From contig NZ_JAHEHX010000002.1 of the NCBI RefSeq assembly GCF_024639685.1, forward strand, positions 1-64,000: 64,000 nucleotides of DNA, in the 5' to 3' direction. A model generated the notes under the pieces. That model made no database searches. It was not told the DNA's origin and worked only from the letters and a program-made list of their open reading frames with translations. Both the position numbers and the translations under genes were made by a program. The DNA is from Polaribacter sp. Its GTDB lineage: Bacteria; Bacteroidota; Bacteroidia; Flavobacteriales; Flavobacteriaceae. Shown in pieces: positions 37,373 to 45,467 of the stretch (within the stretch, counting starts at the first letter, position 1; the number at the start of each line of letters is the position of its first letter).

Positions 37373-37525
37373 TATTATTAAAAGAATTCGATAATTTTTA
37401 TCAATTATTCAATATTGATTCCAAAAATTACATGATTGCTAATTATCATATCATAAAAAACAATTTCAATCATAATTTTATCATCAATAAATAGTTTATC
37501 TTTAAACTTATCGTAAACTCATATT

Positions 37526-37897
37526 TTGGATTTAAACGTTTTAAGCGAACCTTTACAAATTTGTTGCACCACACCAATGACTGGATTCTATAGAGATGGA
37601 TTTTGCAAAACAGGGCTACAAGATCATGGAACACATTCAGTATGTGCCATAGTGACAAAAGAGTTTTTAGAATATTCTGCAAGCAAAGGAAACGATTTAA
37701 TGACACCTATACCACAATGGAATTTTCCAGGATTAAATCCTGGTGATAAATGGTGCTTATGCATTTCAAGATGGTTACAGGCAGAAAAAGCAGGTAAAGC
37801 TCCTTATATAGTTTTGGAAGCAACCCATATTAAATCTTTAAGTTATTGTTCTTTAGAACTGCTCAATAAGTATGAATTTCAAAACAGTAATACATAA
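37526..37897 (+). CDS. DUF2237 family protein
   Basis: A 123-residue protein with the DUF2237 signature: NVLSEPLQICCTTPMTGFYRDG, a Cys-rich loop (FCKTGLQDHGTHSVCAIVT), FPGLNPGDKWCLCISRW and VLEATH near the end. Function of the family is unknown; the conserved cysteines suggest metal binding (inference). Start is TTG at 37526, chosen because conservation begins there and no ATG precedes it. Its TAA overlaps the ATG of the next gene by one base. Confidence 0.87.
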   Translation: MDLNVLSEPLQICCTTPMTGFYRDGFCKTGLQDHGTHSVCAIVTKEFLEYSASKGNDLMTPIPQWNFPGLNPGDKWCLCISRWLQAEKAGKAPYIVLEATHIKSLSYCSLELLNKYEFQNSNT

Positions 37898-38309
37898 TGA
37901 GTTATCAAGAACTGCTTACTCCACTATTTCTTATAGTAAATTCAGGTTTGGCAATTTTAATTTGGATAGTTCAATTAATCGTTTACCCCAGTTTCTTGTT
38001 TTACAATAAAGAGAACTTGGTTCAATGGCATAATATTTATACAAAACGTATTGCTATACTTGTTGTTCCATTAATGTTAATACAGCTTGTGATAAGTATA
38101 CTAAACACAATAGTATCATTTAGTATAATTAACCTAACAATTGGGCTGTTCGTTCTATTTCTCTGGGTTTTACACTTACAAGTTTTGCTCCAGTACACTT
38201 CAAAATTTCCGAAAATAATTTTAAAAAAAATCAATTAGAACAACTAGTTAAAAGAAATTGGATTAGAACTATAATTTGGTCATTGATTTTAACAATTAGT
38301 TTAATGTAA
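37897..38309 (+). pseudogene. Four-helix membrane protein gene with a 1-nt frameshift
   Basis: The first frame (37897-38238) encodes a protein with three hydrophobic helices and the conserved start SYQELLTPLFLIVNSGLAI, but near 38170-38180 it leaves the family pattern. The frame missing one base then continues SFAPVHFKISENNFKKNQLEQLVKRNW, followed by a last hydrophobic helix and TAA at 38309. That second part carries the P-V-H-x-K-I-S motif expected of this DUF1772-like family, so a single deletion (probably an A in the TTTTACACTT stretch) split one gene of about 137 codons. Real mutation or sequencing error cannot be told apart here. Confidence 0.75.
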
Positions 38310-38340
38310 AAATTAATAAACTCATTGACAGATAAACGAA

Positions 38341-38368
38341 AAAAGCACTTCATAAATGAAGTGCTTTT
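38341..38368. terminator. Strong hairpin terminator
   Basis: AAAAGCACTTCA (38341-38352) pairs perfectly over 12 bp with TGAAGTGCTTTT (38357-38368). It can end the rightward membrane-protein gene and also, leftward, the tRNA-like unit next to it. Confidence 0.85.
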
Positions 38369-38370
38369 CG

Positions 38371-38528
38371 CGGTCTAGACGGGAACCGAACCGATGTATT
38401 TTATTGCTATAACTAATTGATTTTGAATTCATTAAAAATATTATAATTTATTGTTATCCTCTTACAGGGGATAAAGTTATCCTCTTCAAGGGTACAATCA
38501 ATTTAACCGAACCGAAGGTTCAAATATA
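38371..38528 (-). pseudogene. tRNA-like relic with a 110-bp insertion between 11-bp direct repeats
   Basis: Bases 38370-38394 closely resemble the 3' end of the tRNA-Asp gene at 40085 (GCGGTCT, GACGGGA and CGAACC shared in the same order). A candidate -7 box TATATTTG lies on the reverse strand at 38528-38521, and a terminator lies just past the other end, so the layout is that of a tRNA transcription unit with its body destroyed. AACCGAACCGA occurs at 38384-38394 and 38505-38515, flanking 110 bp of unrelated AT-rich sequence that contains GTTATCCTCTT twice. No intact cloverleaf can be drawn. Beyond it, 38529-38744 shows nothing recognisable. Confidence 0.5.
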
Positions 38529-38744
38529 ATAATCAGAAATCAATAGAATAGGTTTTTTTACAAAATAAAGGTTATATACATTAATATACATCCTTTCACA
38601 TATAATAAAATAGATACAAAAAAAAGAGTATAATCGAAAAAAACAACGAATAAAGAAGATTATAAATCTTGAAGTATTTATTTAACGAACCTTATGGATT
38701 TCTTTTCAAAAAAACGATTATGTAGTCAAAAATATTTTAATAAA

Positions 38745-39893
38745 TTAAATTTTCCTGTAAAACGTTTTTCCTACTTTTAATCCATCTGGAGTAAAAAGTA
38801 GGTAACCACTTTGTTTAGAACATTGAATTCCACCCCAACTGTTTATATACCATTTCCCTCTTGAGGTACCGTTAAGTTTATTACTCATACTATAAGTTCC
38901 ATCTTCAAAAAACTTGTATGCTCCTTGAACATTACCCAATTCACCCATTACCCAATCACCTATTAAATAATTCTCAAAATATTTTTTAGAAGATTTAGAG
39001 ATTGAATTATCAATATCACCATCTAAATACGTACCATTATCTAACATATCATCAATTATTCCTTTATAATCAATTCCTACACTTTCATAAAAATTTACAT
39101 TATAATCCATTCTATCTATCTTTTCATCTGGATATTTTTTCCCCCAATAATCTTTATAAGATAAATTTTCCCCAATAAGAAATTTATAAGTTTTTCGAAA
39201 TGTTTCTTTCCTTGATAAAAGTTTCTTTTTTTTCCACCGTCCTTCTCTAAACATTTTTTGTGGAAAAAAATAATCTTTGTTGGGATATTGGTATTTGATA
39301 CATAAAAAGTTAAAAAAAGAGTCACGAGATTGTTCAAGTGTTTGTGATGGAAATTTATCTCTGTAAGATTTAATAAATTGATTTATCGATATTCTTTTCC
39401 CATTACTTCTTGATTTATATAATATTAGATTTTTATCATTTAGTTCCTTTTCTATTTTTCTTTTAGCTGTATTATAAGGATAATTTTTAAATTTTTTAAC
39501 CTTTTTCCTTTTCCCATTTTTAATTTCTATTCCATCATAATAATATTTTGGTTTATTTTTTTTTATCCAACTCTCAGTAAATTTAGTTGATTCTAATATT
39601 AAACTATCAGCTTCTTGTTTTGTGAAAAATTGAGAGTAAAATGAATATTTATTTACATAACCAAATTTCCAATCATCTGACTCACTAATAGTATCTATAG
39701 GAATTGAACCTAAAAGGTTAACTAAGGAATCAATATCAGATTCTTTAAATTTTACACCTCTTTTTAGTTCCATCCAATTATCAAACTGTTTATCTAAAAA
39801 AATCGTTTTTTCAATACTATTATTTTCTTTAGGATTATTCCCTCCACAAGAATATAGTGTTACGATAATTATTAGTAAAAGTAAATTTTTCAT
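38745..39893 (-). CDS. Orphan lipoprotein, function unknown
   Basis: A protein of about 382 residues with a lipoprotein signal (MKNLLLLIIIVTLYSC); the frame opens five codons further upstream (ATG at 39908) but the inner ATG gives the cleaner signal. The body is very rich in Lys, Tyr and Asn, and a short C-terminal domain (about 310-382: GDWVMGELGNVQGAYKFFEDGTYSMSN, RGKWYINSWG) resembles lipocalin-like beta-sandwich modules in other Bacteroidota lipoproteins. The rest is not recognised. Its AT-richness and position between a tRNA relic and tRNA-Asp suggest acquired DNA. Confidence 0.7.
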   Translation of the reverse strand: MKNLLLLIIIVTLYSCGGNNPKENNSIEKTIFLDKQFDNWMELKRGVKFKESDIDSLVNLLGSIPIDTISESDDWKFGYVNKYSFYSQFFTKQEADSLILESTKFTESWIKKNKPKYYYDGIEIKNGKRKKVKKFKNYPYNTAKRKIEKELNDKNLILYKSRSNGKRISINQFIKSYRDKFPSQTLEQSRDSFFNFLCIKYQYPNKDYFFPQKMFREGRWKKKKLLSRKETFRKTYKFLIGENLSYKDYWGKKYPDEKIDRMDYNVNFYESVGIDYKGIIDDMLDNGTYLDGDIDNSISKSSKKYFENYLIGDWVMGELGNVQGAYKFFEDGTYSMSNKLNGTSRGKWYINSWGGIQCSKQSGYLLFTPDGLKVGKTFYRKI

Positions 39894-40035
39894 GTTGTTG
39901 AATTTCATAATAGTTCAAATATAATGATTTATAATAACTTTAAGGAAATAAGTGGTTTAACCAACCCAATGATACAAATATAACACTCTAAGAATTTTCG
40001 GTCACTTTGTCCCTACAACTATCCATATTGGGTAT

Positions 40036-40070
40036 TAAAAAACCCTTAAAGTTTTTAACCTTAAGGGTTT
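40036..40070 (-). terminator. Terminator of the tRNA-Asp gene
   Basis: AAACCCTTAA (40040-40049) pairs with TTAAGGGTTT (40061-40070); read leftward the stem is followed by a T run. Confidence 0.8.
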
Positions 40071-40084
40071 ATCTTTTAAAAAAG

Positions 40085-40158
40085 CGGTCTGGACGGGACT
40101 CGAACCCGCGACCTCCTGCGTGACAGGCAGGCATTCTAACCAGCTGAACTACCAAACC
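40085..40158 (-). tRNA. tRNA-Asp (GTC)
   Basis: Reverse strand folds into a full cloverleaf: acceptor stem GGTTTGG/CCAGACC, D-arm with AGTTCAGCTGGTTAGA, anticodon stem CCTGC/GCAGG around loop CTGTCAC (anticodon GTC), T-arm GCGGG-TTCGAGT-CCCGT. CCA is not encoded. It has its own promoter and terminator. Confidence 0.97.
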
Positions 40159-40175
40159 GTTGCTAATAGCGGGTG

Positions 40176-40206
40176 CAAATATAATACACATTTTTATATT
40201 TGCAAA
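40176..40206 (-). promoter_or_regulatory. tRNA-Asp promoter (TTTG-N19-TATATTTG)
   Basis: On the reverse strand TTTG (40206-40203), 19 nt, then TATATTTG (40183-40176), an exact Bacteroidota promoter, 18 nt before the tRNA 5' end. Confidence 0.8.
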
Positions 40207-40223
40207 CATAAACTTAAAAATTA

Positions 40224-41141
40224 TTAGAATTTTTTTCTTTGCAACAAATATGTGGTTAAAACATTATTAAAGCCTTTTAAGATGTCCAAAGGAACATAAT
40301 CTATTTTAGATTGCAAACAACTGTATTTTAATTCATTAAAAAAATCATTTGATAATCTAGCATATTTTTCTTTGATATTTTCTGCATAAACATTAACTTC
40401 TAAACCTGTTTCTACATCAATAAATTTCTTAGGCACGTTATCAAAATTAAAATTAAATTCAGTTTTAGAATCATAAGTATGAAATAATACTACCTCATGT
40501 TTGTTATATTTTAAATGCCTTAATGCTTCAAAAAGCTCTTTATTAGGTTTATTTGTTTGAAACATATCTGTAAATAAGAAAACTAAAGACCTTCTATGAA
40601 TTTTCTCGGCAATTTCATGCAAATATTGATACGTTTCAGTGGCTTTATTTGATGGAGCTGAAATTAGCTCTTCCAATTGATTCAGCAACATATTTCTATG
40701 TCTTTCACTACCTTTTTCTGGGGCGTAGTATTGGTAGCTGTCTGAATATATACTTAAACCAACTGCATCTCTTTGACGTTTTAGAATCTCCATTAAAGAA
40801 GCAGCAGCAATAGCAGAATACCCAACTTTATTTAAGTTATCTAGTGATTGTTTTTCTACAATTGGATAATGCATTGATGCTGAATTATCTATAATAATAT
40901 GACATCGTAAATTAGTTTCTTCTTCGTATTTCTTGGTATAAAGCTTCTCTGTTTTTGCAAATAACTTCCAATCTATATGCCTTGTACTTTCTCCTTTGTT
41001 ATACAATTTATGCTCTGAAAACTCTACTGAAAATCCATGAAATGGACTTTTATGTAAACCTGTTATAAAACCTTCTACCACTTGTTTTGCAAGAAGATCT
41101 AAGTTTTTAATTTCCGATGATTTTACTTCAGATAACTTCAT
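40224..41141 (-). CDS. DUF58 domain protein (VWA-like)
   Basis: A 305-residue protein with the DUF58 core GESTRHIDWKLFAKTEKLYTKKYEEET (about 50-77) followed by a von Willebrand factor A-like segment whose metal-site motif reads IIDNSASM (about 87-94). It is full length for the MoxR-associated DUF58 family, although no MoxR ATPase is adjacent; instead it overlaps the end of the M1 peptidase gene by one base (stop/start overlap), so the two are translated together. Function is not established. Confidence 0.88.
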   Translation of the reverse strand: MKLSEVKSSEIKNLDLLAKQVVEGFITGLHKSPFHGFSVEFSEHKLYNKGESTRHIDWKLFAKTEKLYTKKYEEETNLRCHIIIDNSASMHYPIVEKQSLDNLNKVGYSAIAAASLMEILKRQRDAVGLSIYSDSYQYYAPEKGSERHRNMLLNQLEELISAPSNKATETYQYLHEIAEKIHRRSLVFLFTDMFQTNKPNKELFEALRHLKYNKHEVVLFHTYDSKTEFNFNFDNVPKKFIDVETGLEVNVYAENIKEKYARLSNDFFNELKYSCLQSKIDYVPLDILKGFNNVLTTYLLQRKKF

Positions 41142-43699
41142 TACTTTTTAATGTTTTGTGCTCTGGTTAAATCATCTGTAGTTTGATACAATTTCTTTAG
41201 TAAAATTGGGTTGTAATCTGGATTTTCATCTAAAAACTGTAGAAGTATTGCATAGGCTTCTTTCGAAGAATAATTTCCTATGGATGAAGCTAACCATCCT
41301 TTAGGAAAAAATATATCTCCTGTTAATTGAACTTCTTCTAGTTTATTTAAAATCTCTGGTAAAAACTCAATGGCGTTATTTTGTTTTAAAGGGTGATGAA
41401 AATAACTTAAACCACTTTGCACCCAAGATTCTTTTTCTCTATTCTCCTTTTCAAAAAGCGATTTCATAAATAAATTTCTAATAGTTACATCTTTTGAAAC
41501 AGCTGGCAATAACCATTTAAATCTATCTAATTGATCTGGATTAGAAATATTTAATTCTTGTTGTGTTATAATTTCTTTTGACTTTGGGTGTTCTAAAACA
41601 GATAGCTGTAAAGCCAAAGAAATTAAATTATTCTCATTTAGAAATAATTGATCAATCTTTAAATCACCTTTCCAAATTTTATACAAATTCCCCTTTCCAT
41701 CTTCAGAAGTAGTTATAGATTGATAGAGATTAAAAATTGTTTTCTTAATGTTTTTAGGTAAGTTTTGCTTCAATAAATTCATCAAGGTATTTTCGGTGGT
41801 AACTTGAATTTCATCTTTTTGTGCTTCAGTTAAGAAGGTCCAATAAATATTCTGAAGTCTTGCTGATAAATAATTTGTAATTAACTCATTTTTCTCAGAT
41901 TTTAAAGCATCAAAAAACACCACAAAAGTGTCCTTAGGAGTCACATTACCCAATAACATGTTTTCATATAAGTTTATGAATTGATAACCTCTAGAAACCT
42001 CATCACTGATTGATTTATACTGACTAATTTTATCTTTATAAACAGGAAAAACTCCATAACCAAATCCGTTTATATTATATAAAACCTGCCCAGGTTTAAA
42101 ATCTTTAGTAGCCTCTGTAATATCAAAAGAAGCACCCATATTTTTTATGTTAATATTCTTTACATATCCTCTAAAATCTTTTAATTGAATTTTAAAAGAT
42201 TGTGTCCAAACTTTTTCTGACTCATCTTCTGCCTTTTGATGGATTATAAATTTGGTTACATTTCCTTTTTCGTTGGTTTCAATCTCTTCTGTAAAAATGG
42301 GTCTTCCAGAAGAGTTTACCCAAACTTCACTCCAGTTTTTAATATTTCCTGCCGATTTTTTATCTAAAATCGCTACCAGTTCTAACCAATCTGCATTTGA
42401 GTTTGCATACGTTTTTATGTATTCTTGAATACCTTCTTGAAATTGACTTTCGCCCAATAAATATTCCAATTGACGCATCATAATAGGTGCTTTATTATAG
42501 ATGATTCTTCCATATAAAGATCCTGCATTTTTTAAATTGTCTAGTGGCTGACGAATTGGATTGGTGCCTTTAGTTCTGTCTTCTGAATACGCACTTGGGT
42601 AATGAGACATCATAAAACTAAGGTTATGATTAACTTCTGGATATACAGGATTTACAATTTTATCTGCCATAAAATTGGCAAATACTTCCTTCATCCAAAC
42701 ATCATTAAACCATTTCATGGTTACTAAATCTCCAAACCACATGTGTGATGTTTCATGTGCTATTAACTTTGCTCTCCTTAACTTTCTACTTTGAGTTGCA
42801 TTTTTGTCTAAAAACAAAGAAGACTCTCTATACTGAATGGCACCTACATGCTCCATACCTCCATATTGAAAAGGTGGAATTGCAGCAAAATCCATTTTTT
42901 GAAAAGGGAATTTTACACTAGTATAATCCTCTAAAAAATCTATTGAATTTTGATGAATTTTAAAGATTTGACCTACACTTTCATCTATTTTTTCTTGATT
43001 ATTTTCTCTATATAAAAAGCGCATATCAAAAGCACCAGGGTTTTGAGTAGTTTCAGAAAACTTACCTGACACAAAAGAGAATAGATAACTACTCATTTTA
43101 TCTGTAGTTGCAAAAGTGTGCTCTACAAAACCATTAACCTCAATAGCACTTTCTTCAAACCCACCAGCCATAACTTTCCAATCTTTTGGAGCTGTAATTC
43201 GTAAATTATATTTGGCTTTTAAATCTGGCTGATCAAAAGAAGGGAATAAAGTACTTGCTCTGTCTGGAACTAAAAGTGTATATAAAAAATCATTATTTCT
43301 ATTTAATGATGATTCTCCTGCATCAAATAAAATCTCTACTTCATTTAAGCCTAGAGTCAATTTTGTTTTATCTAATATTAAATGCTCTTTTTGATGATTA
43401 ACAACAACTTCCTCACTATTTATTTTTACTGATTTTATTTTAGAAGTTGCTTCGTTAAAATCTAAATAAACATCGTTTTCTAATTCCTTTATAGTAAAAA
43501 TGATTGTAGATTTAGATGCTATTGATTTTGTTTTCTCTGCAGGAATTTTAAAATGGAGATTGTAAACAATATCAGAAATTTGCTGTTTTCTGTATTTGGC
43601 TAAATCATAAGAAATCCCTTTTTCTAACCTTAGTTTTTCTTGTTTTTTATCACAAGAAAAAAGTAAGAAAACAGAAATTATAAGTAAGTAGTTTTTCAT
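41141..43699 (-). CDS. M1 family aminopeptidase, lipoprotein
   Basis: An 852-residue zinc metallopeptidase with lipoprotein signal (lipobox LLFSC, Cys at about 16). The M1 exopeptidase motif reads GGMEH in YGGMEHVGAI (about 280) and the zinc site is HETSHMWFGDLVTMKWFNDVWMKE, i.e. HExxH-x18-E (about 315-338). The C-terminal half is the helical ERAP1-like region. It should sit on an envelope membrane and trim N-terminal residues from peptides. Followed by DUF58 with overlapping codons. Confidence 0.93.
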   Translation of the reverse strand: MKNYLLIISVFLLFSCDKKQEKLRLEKGISYDLAKYRKQQISDIVYNLHFKIPAEKTKSIASKSTIIFTIKELENDVYLDFNEATSKIKSVKINSEEVVVNHQKEHLILDKTKLTLGLNEVEILFDAGESSLNRNNDFLYTLLVPDRASTLFPSFDQPDLKAKYNLRITAPKDWKVMAGGFEESAIEVNGFVEHTFATTDKMSSYLFSFVSGKFSETTQNPGAFDMRFLYRENNQEKIDESVGQIFKIHQNSIDFLEDYTSVKFPFQKMDFAAIPPFQYGGMEHVGAIQYRESSLFLDKNATQSRKLRRAKLIAHETSHMWFGDLVTMKWFNDVWMKEVFANFMADKIVNPVYPEVNHNLSFMMSHYPSAYSEDRTKGTNPIRQPLDNLKNAGSLYGRIIYNKAPIMMRQLEYLLGESQFQEGIQEYIKTYANSNADWLELVAILDKKSAGNIKNWSEVWVNSSGRPIFTEEIETNEKGNVTKFIIHQKAEDESEKVWTQSFKIQLKDFRGYVKNINIKNMGASFDITEATKDFKPGQVLYNINGFGYGVFPVYKDKISQYKSISDEVSRGYQFINLYENMLLGNVTPKDTFVVFFDALKSEKNELITNYLSARLQNIYWTFLTEAQKDEIQVTTENTLMNLLKQNLPKNIKKTIFNLYQSITTSEDGKGNLYKIWKGDLKIDQLFLNENNLISLALQLSVLEHPKSKEIITQQELNISNPDQLDRFKWLLPAVSKDVTIRNLFMKSLFEKENREKESWVQSGLSYFHHPLKQNNAIEFLPEILNKLEEVQLTGDIFFPKGWLASSIGNYSSKEAYAILLQFLDENPDYNPILLKKLYQTTDDLTRAQNIKK

Positions 43700-43773
43700 G
43701 AATCTAAACTTAATTTACAACTATTTAAATTTAACAGTAAGGTCCCACTAAAAAGCGGGGTTAATTCAAACAA

Positions 43774-43811
43774 CTATTTTGATTTCATAGCTTCGCTATT
43801 TATCAAAATAG
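43774..43811. repeat. Nested inverted repeat upstream of the M1 peptidase gene
   Basis: CTATTTTGAT (43774-43783) and ATCAAAATAG (43802-43811) are perfect inverted copies, and between them ATAGC/GCTAT form a second stem. No T run follows, so it is not a terminator; it may be an operator or an RNA structure in the peptidase leader. Confidence 0.45.
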
Positions 43812-43822
43812 AGTTTTACTAA

Positions 43823-43855
43823 AATAAAAAAAGGTTTGACGTTAGCCAAACCTTT
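43823..43855 (-). terminator. Terminator of trxA
   Basis: AAAGGTTTG (43830-43838) pairs perfectly with CAAACCTTT (43847-43855); read leftward a T-rich run follows. Confidence 0.85.
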
Positions 43856-43880
43856 ATAAGTTTATAAAATTGAATAACAA

Positions 43881-44198
43881 CTATAAAGCTGCATCAATCT
43901 TATCTGTATATGTTTTTTTAGGTGCTACACCTACTTGCTTATCTACAACTTCACCATTTTTAAATACTAAAACTGTTGGTATGTTTCTTACTCCATATTT
44001 AGCTGCAAATTCTTGGTTTGCATCTACATCTACTTTACCAACTACTGCTTTACCATCATATTCTGCATGAATTTCATCAACTATTGGTCCTACCATTCTA
44101 CATGGCCCACACCAAGCTGCCCAAAAATCTACTAATACTGGTTTATCTGATTGTAAAACTACTTCATCAAAAGTAGCGTCTGTTATTTCTAATGCCAT
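43881..44198 (-). CDS. trxA: Thioredoxin
   Basis: A 105-residue thioredoxin with active site WCGPC (residues 29-33), the buried Asp in LVDFWAAWC and the cis-Pro in RNIPTVLVF. It reduces disulfides in the cytoplasm and may supply electrons to the CysH reductase encoded 15 kb away. A candidate -7 box, TATTTTTG, is on the reverse strand at 44244-44237. Confidence 0.97.
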   Translation of the reverse strand: MALEITDATFDEVVLQSDKPVLVDFWAAWCGPCRMVGPIVDEIHAEYDGKAVVGKVDVDANQEFAAKYGVRNIPTVLVFKNGEVVDKQVGVAPKKTYTDKIDAAL

Positions 44199-44236
44199 TT
44201 TATATGTTTTTTGATTGTGTTTTCATTATTAATAAA

Positions 44237-44244
44237 CAAAAATA
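44237..44244 (-). promoter_or_regulatory. Candidate -7 box of trxA
   Basis: TATTTTTG on the reverse strand fits TANNTTTG, 38 nt before the trxA ATG. No well-placed TTG was seen upstream. Confidence 0.35.
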
Positions 44245-44320
44245 AACATTTATTTTAGCTTGGTTTATTTAAAAAAATTACTTTTTACTATGAATCTATC
44301 AATTGAAACTATATAGCACT

Positions 44321-45274
44321 TTAAAATAATTCTTTTGCAATAGCCTGAATATTATCACTTTTACCCATAGAATAATAATGTAGAACTGGAACACCAGCTG
44401 CTAATAATTCTTTTGACTGTTGAACTGCAAACTCAATTCCAACCTGTCTAACCTGTTTATTTGTTTTGCAAACATCTACCTCTTTAATTAAATTTTCTGG
44501 TATATCTATTCTAAAAACCTGAGGTAATAGTTGCAAGTGTTTTTTAACTGCAATAGGCTTAATACCTGGTATAATAGGAATTGTTATACCTATATTTTTG
44601 GCAGCTTCTACAAACTCGAAATATTTTTTATTGTCGAAAAACATTTGGGTTACAACATAATCTGCACCTGCATCAACTTTTTCTTTTAACCTTTTTAAAT
44701 CGGTCTGTAAAGAAGGTGCCTCTAAATGTTTCTCAGGATACCCTGCTACACCAATACAAAAATCAGCACAATTGTCTGATTCGATAACATCGTGTAAATA
44801 TTTACCTTTATTTAAATTCTGAATTTGAGACACCAGTTCTTTTGCATATTGATGACCACCTTTTGAAGCTTCGAAATACTTTTGATGACTCATAGCATCA
44901 CCTCTTAAAGCCATTACATTATCTATCCCTAAATAATGACAGTCTACCAGTAAATATTCTGTTTCTTCTTTAGTAAAACCACCACATAAAACGTGAGGAA
45001 CAGTATCTACATCATATTTATGTTTAATGGCAGCACAGATACCTACAGTTCCAGGTCTCATTCTAGTAACTTTTCTGTCTAGTAAACCGTCTTTTTCTAC
45101 ATAAACATACTCTTCTCTAGAAGTTGTTACGTCAATAAAAGGTGGCTTAAACTCCATTAATGGATCTATATTTGCATATAAATCTTCAATACTTTTTCCC
45201 TTTTTAGGAGGAATAATTTCGAACGAGAATAACGTTTTCTCATTCGCTTTTTTAATATGTTCTGTTATCTTCAT
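44321..45274 (-). CDS. metF: 5,10-methylenetetrahydrofolate reductase
   Basis: Makes 5-methyl-THF, the methyl donor for methionine synthase. The 317-residue protein has the MetF barrel: FSFEIIPPKKGKSIEDLY at the N-terminus, VTTSREEY, ALRGD, GVAGYPEKHLEAPSL and DYVVTQMFFDNKKYFEF. It lies downstream of metH in the same direction, with 193 nt between that contain a tiny ORF, and probably shares control by the SAM riboswitch. Confidence 0.95.
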   Translation of the reverse strand: MKITEHIKKANEKTLFSFEIIPPKKGKSIEDLYANIDPLMEFKPPFIDVTTSREEYVYVEKDGLLDRKVTRMRPGTVGICAAIKHKYDVDTVPHVLCGGFTKEETEYLLVDCHYLGIDNVMALRGDAMSHQKYFEASKGGHQYAKELVSQIQNLNKGKYLHDVIESDNCADFCIGVAGYPEKHLEAPSLQTDLKRLKEKVDAGADYVVTQMFFDNKKYFEFVEAAKNIGITIPIIPGIKPIAVKKHLQLLPQVFRIDIPENLIKEVDVCKTNKQVRQVGIEFAVQQSKELLAAGVPVLHYYSMGKSDNIQAIAKELF

Positions 45275-45295
45275 TTCCTGAAAGTGTTCAGTAAT

Positions 45296-45382
45296 CTAGA
45301 AGAAATAAGCTATAAATAATGCAGTTACAGTTAACATTAAAAGTTGTAGAACAAATTTTAATTCTACATTATATTTTTTCAT
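45296..45382 (-). CDS. Possible 28-residue membrane peptide between metH and metF
   Basis: ATG at 45382 opens MKKYNVELKFVLQLL, then a hydrophobic stretch MLTVTALFIAYFF and TAG at 45298. It has the look of a single transmembrane helix with a basic N-terminus and ends 21 nt before metF. Conservation is unknown, so it may be chance. Confidence 0.35.
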   Translation of the reverse strand: MKKYNVELKFVLQLLMLTVTALFIAYFF

Positions 45383-45467
45383 TTTAATTATTTTCTGCAA
45401 AAATCTTACTTCTTCTATTTATGTTTGTTAGTTTTAAAAAAAATAATTGTTAATTAATTGTATTGTT

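Noticed and set aside
37470..37706. A 78-codon reverse ORF over the start of the DUF2237 gene
   Set aside because: The forward frame encodes a recognisable protein family; the reverse frame has no such similarity and lies upstream of the pheA promoter.
38395..38504. A small insertion sequence inside the tRNA relic
   Set aside because: The flanking direct repeats are suggestive, but there are no inverted ends and no transposase; kept only as an unexplained insertion.
39116..39337. A 73-codon reverse ORF inside the orphan lipoprotein
   Set aside because: Same strand, different frame from a continuous 380-codon ORF with lipoprotein signal; it is a shadow.
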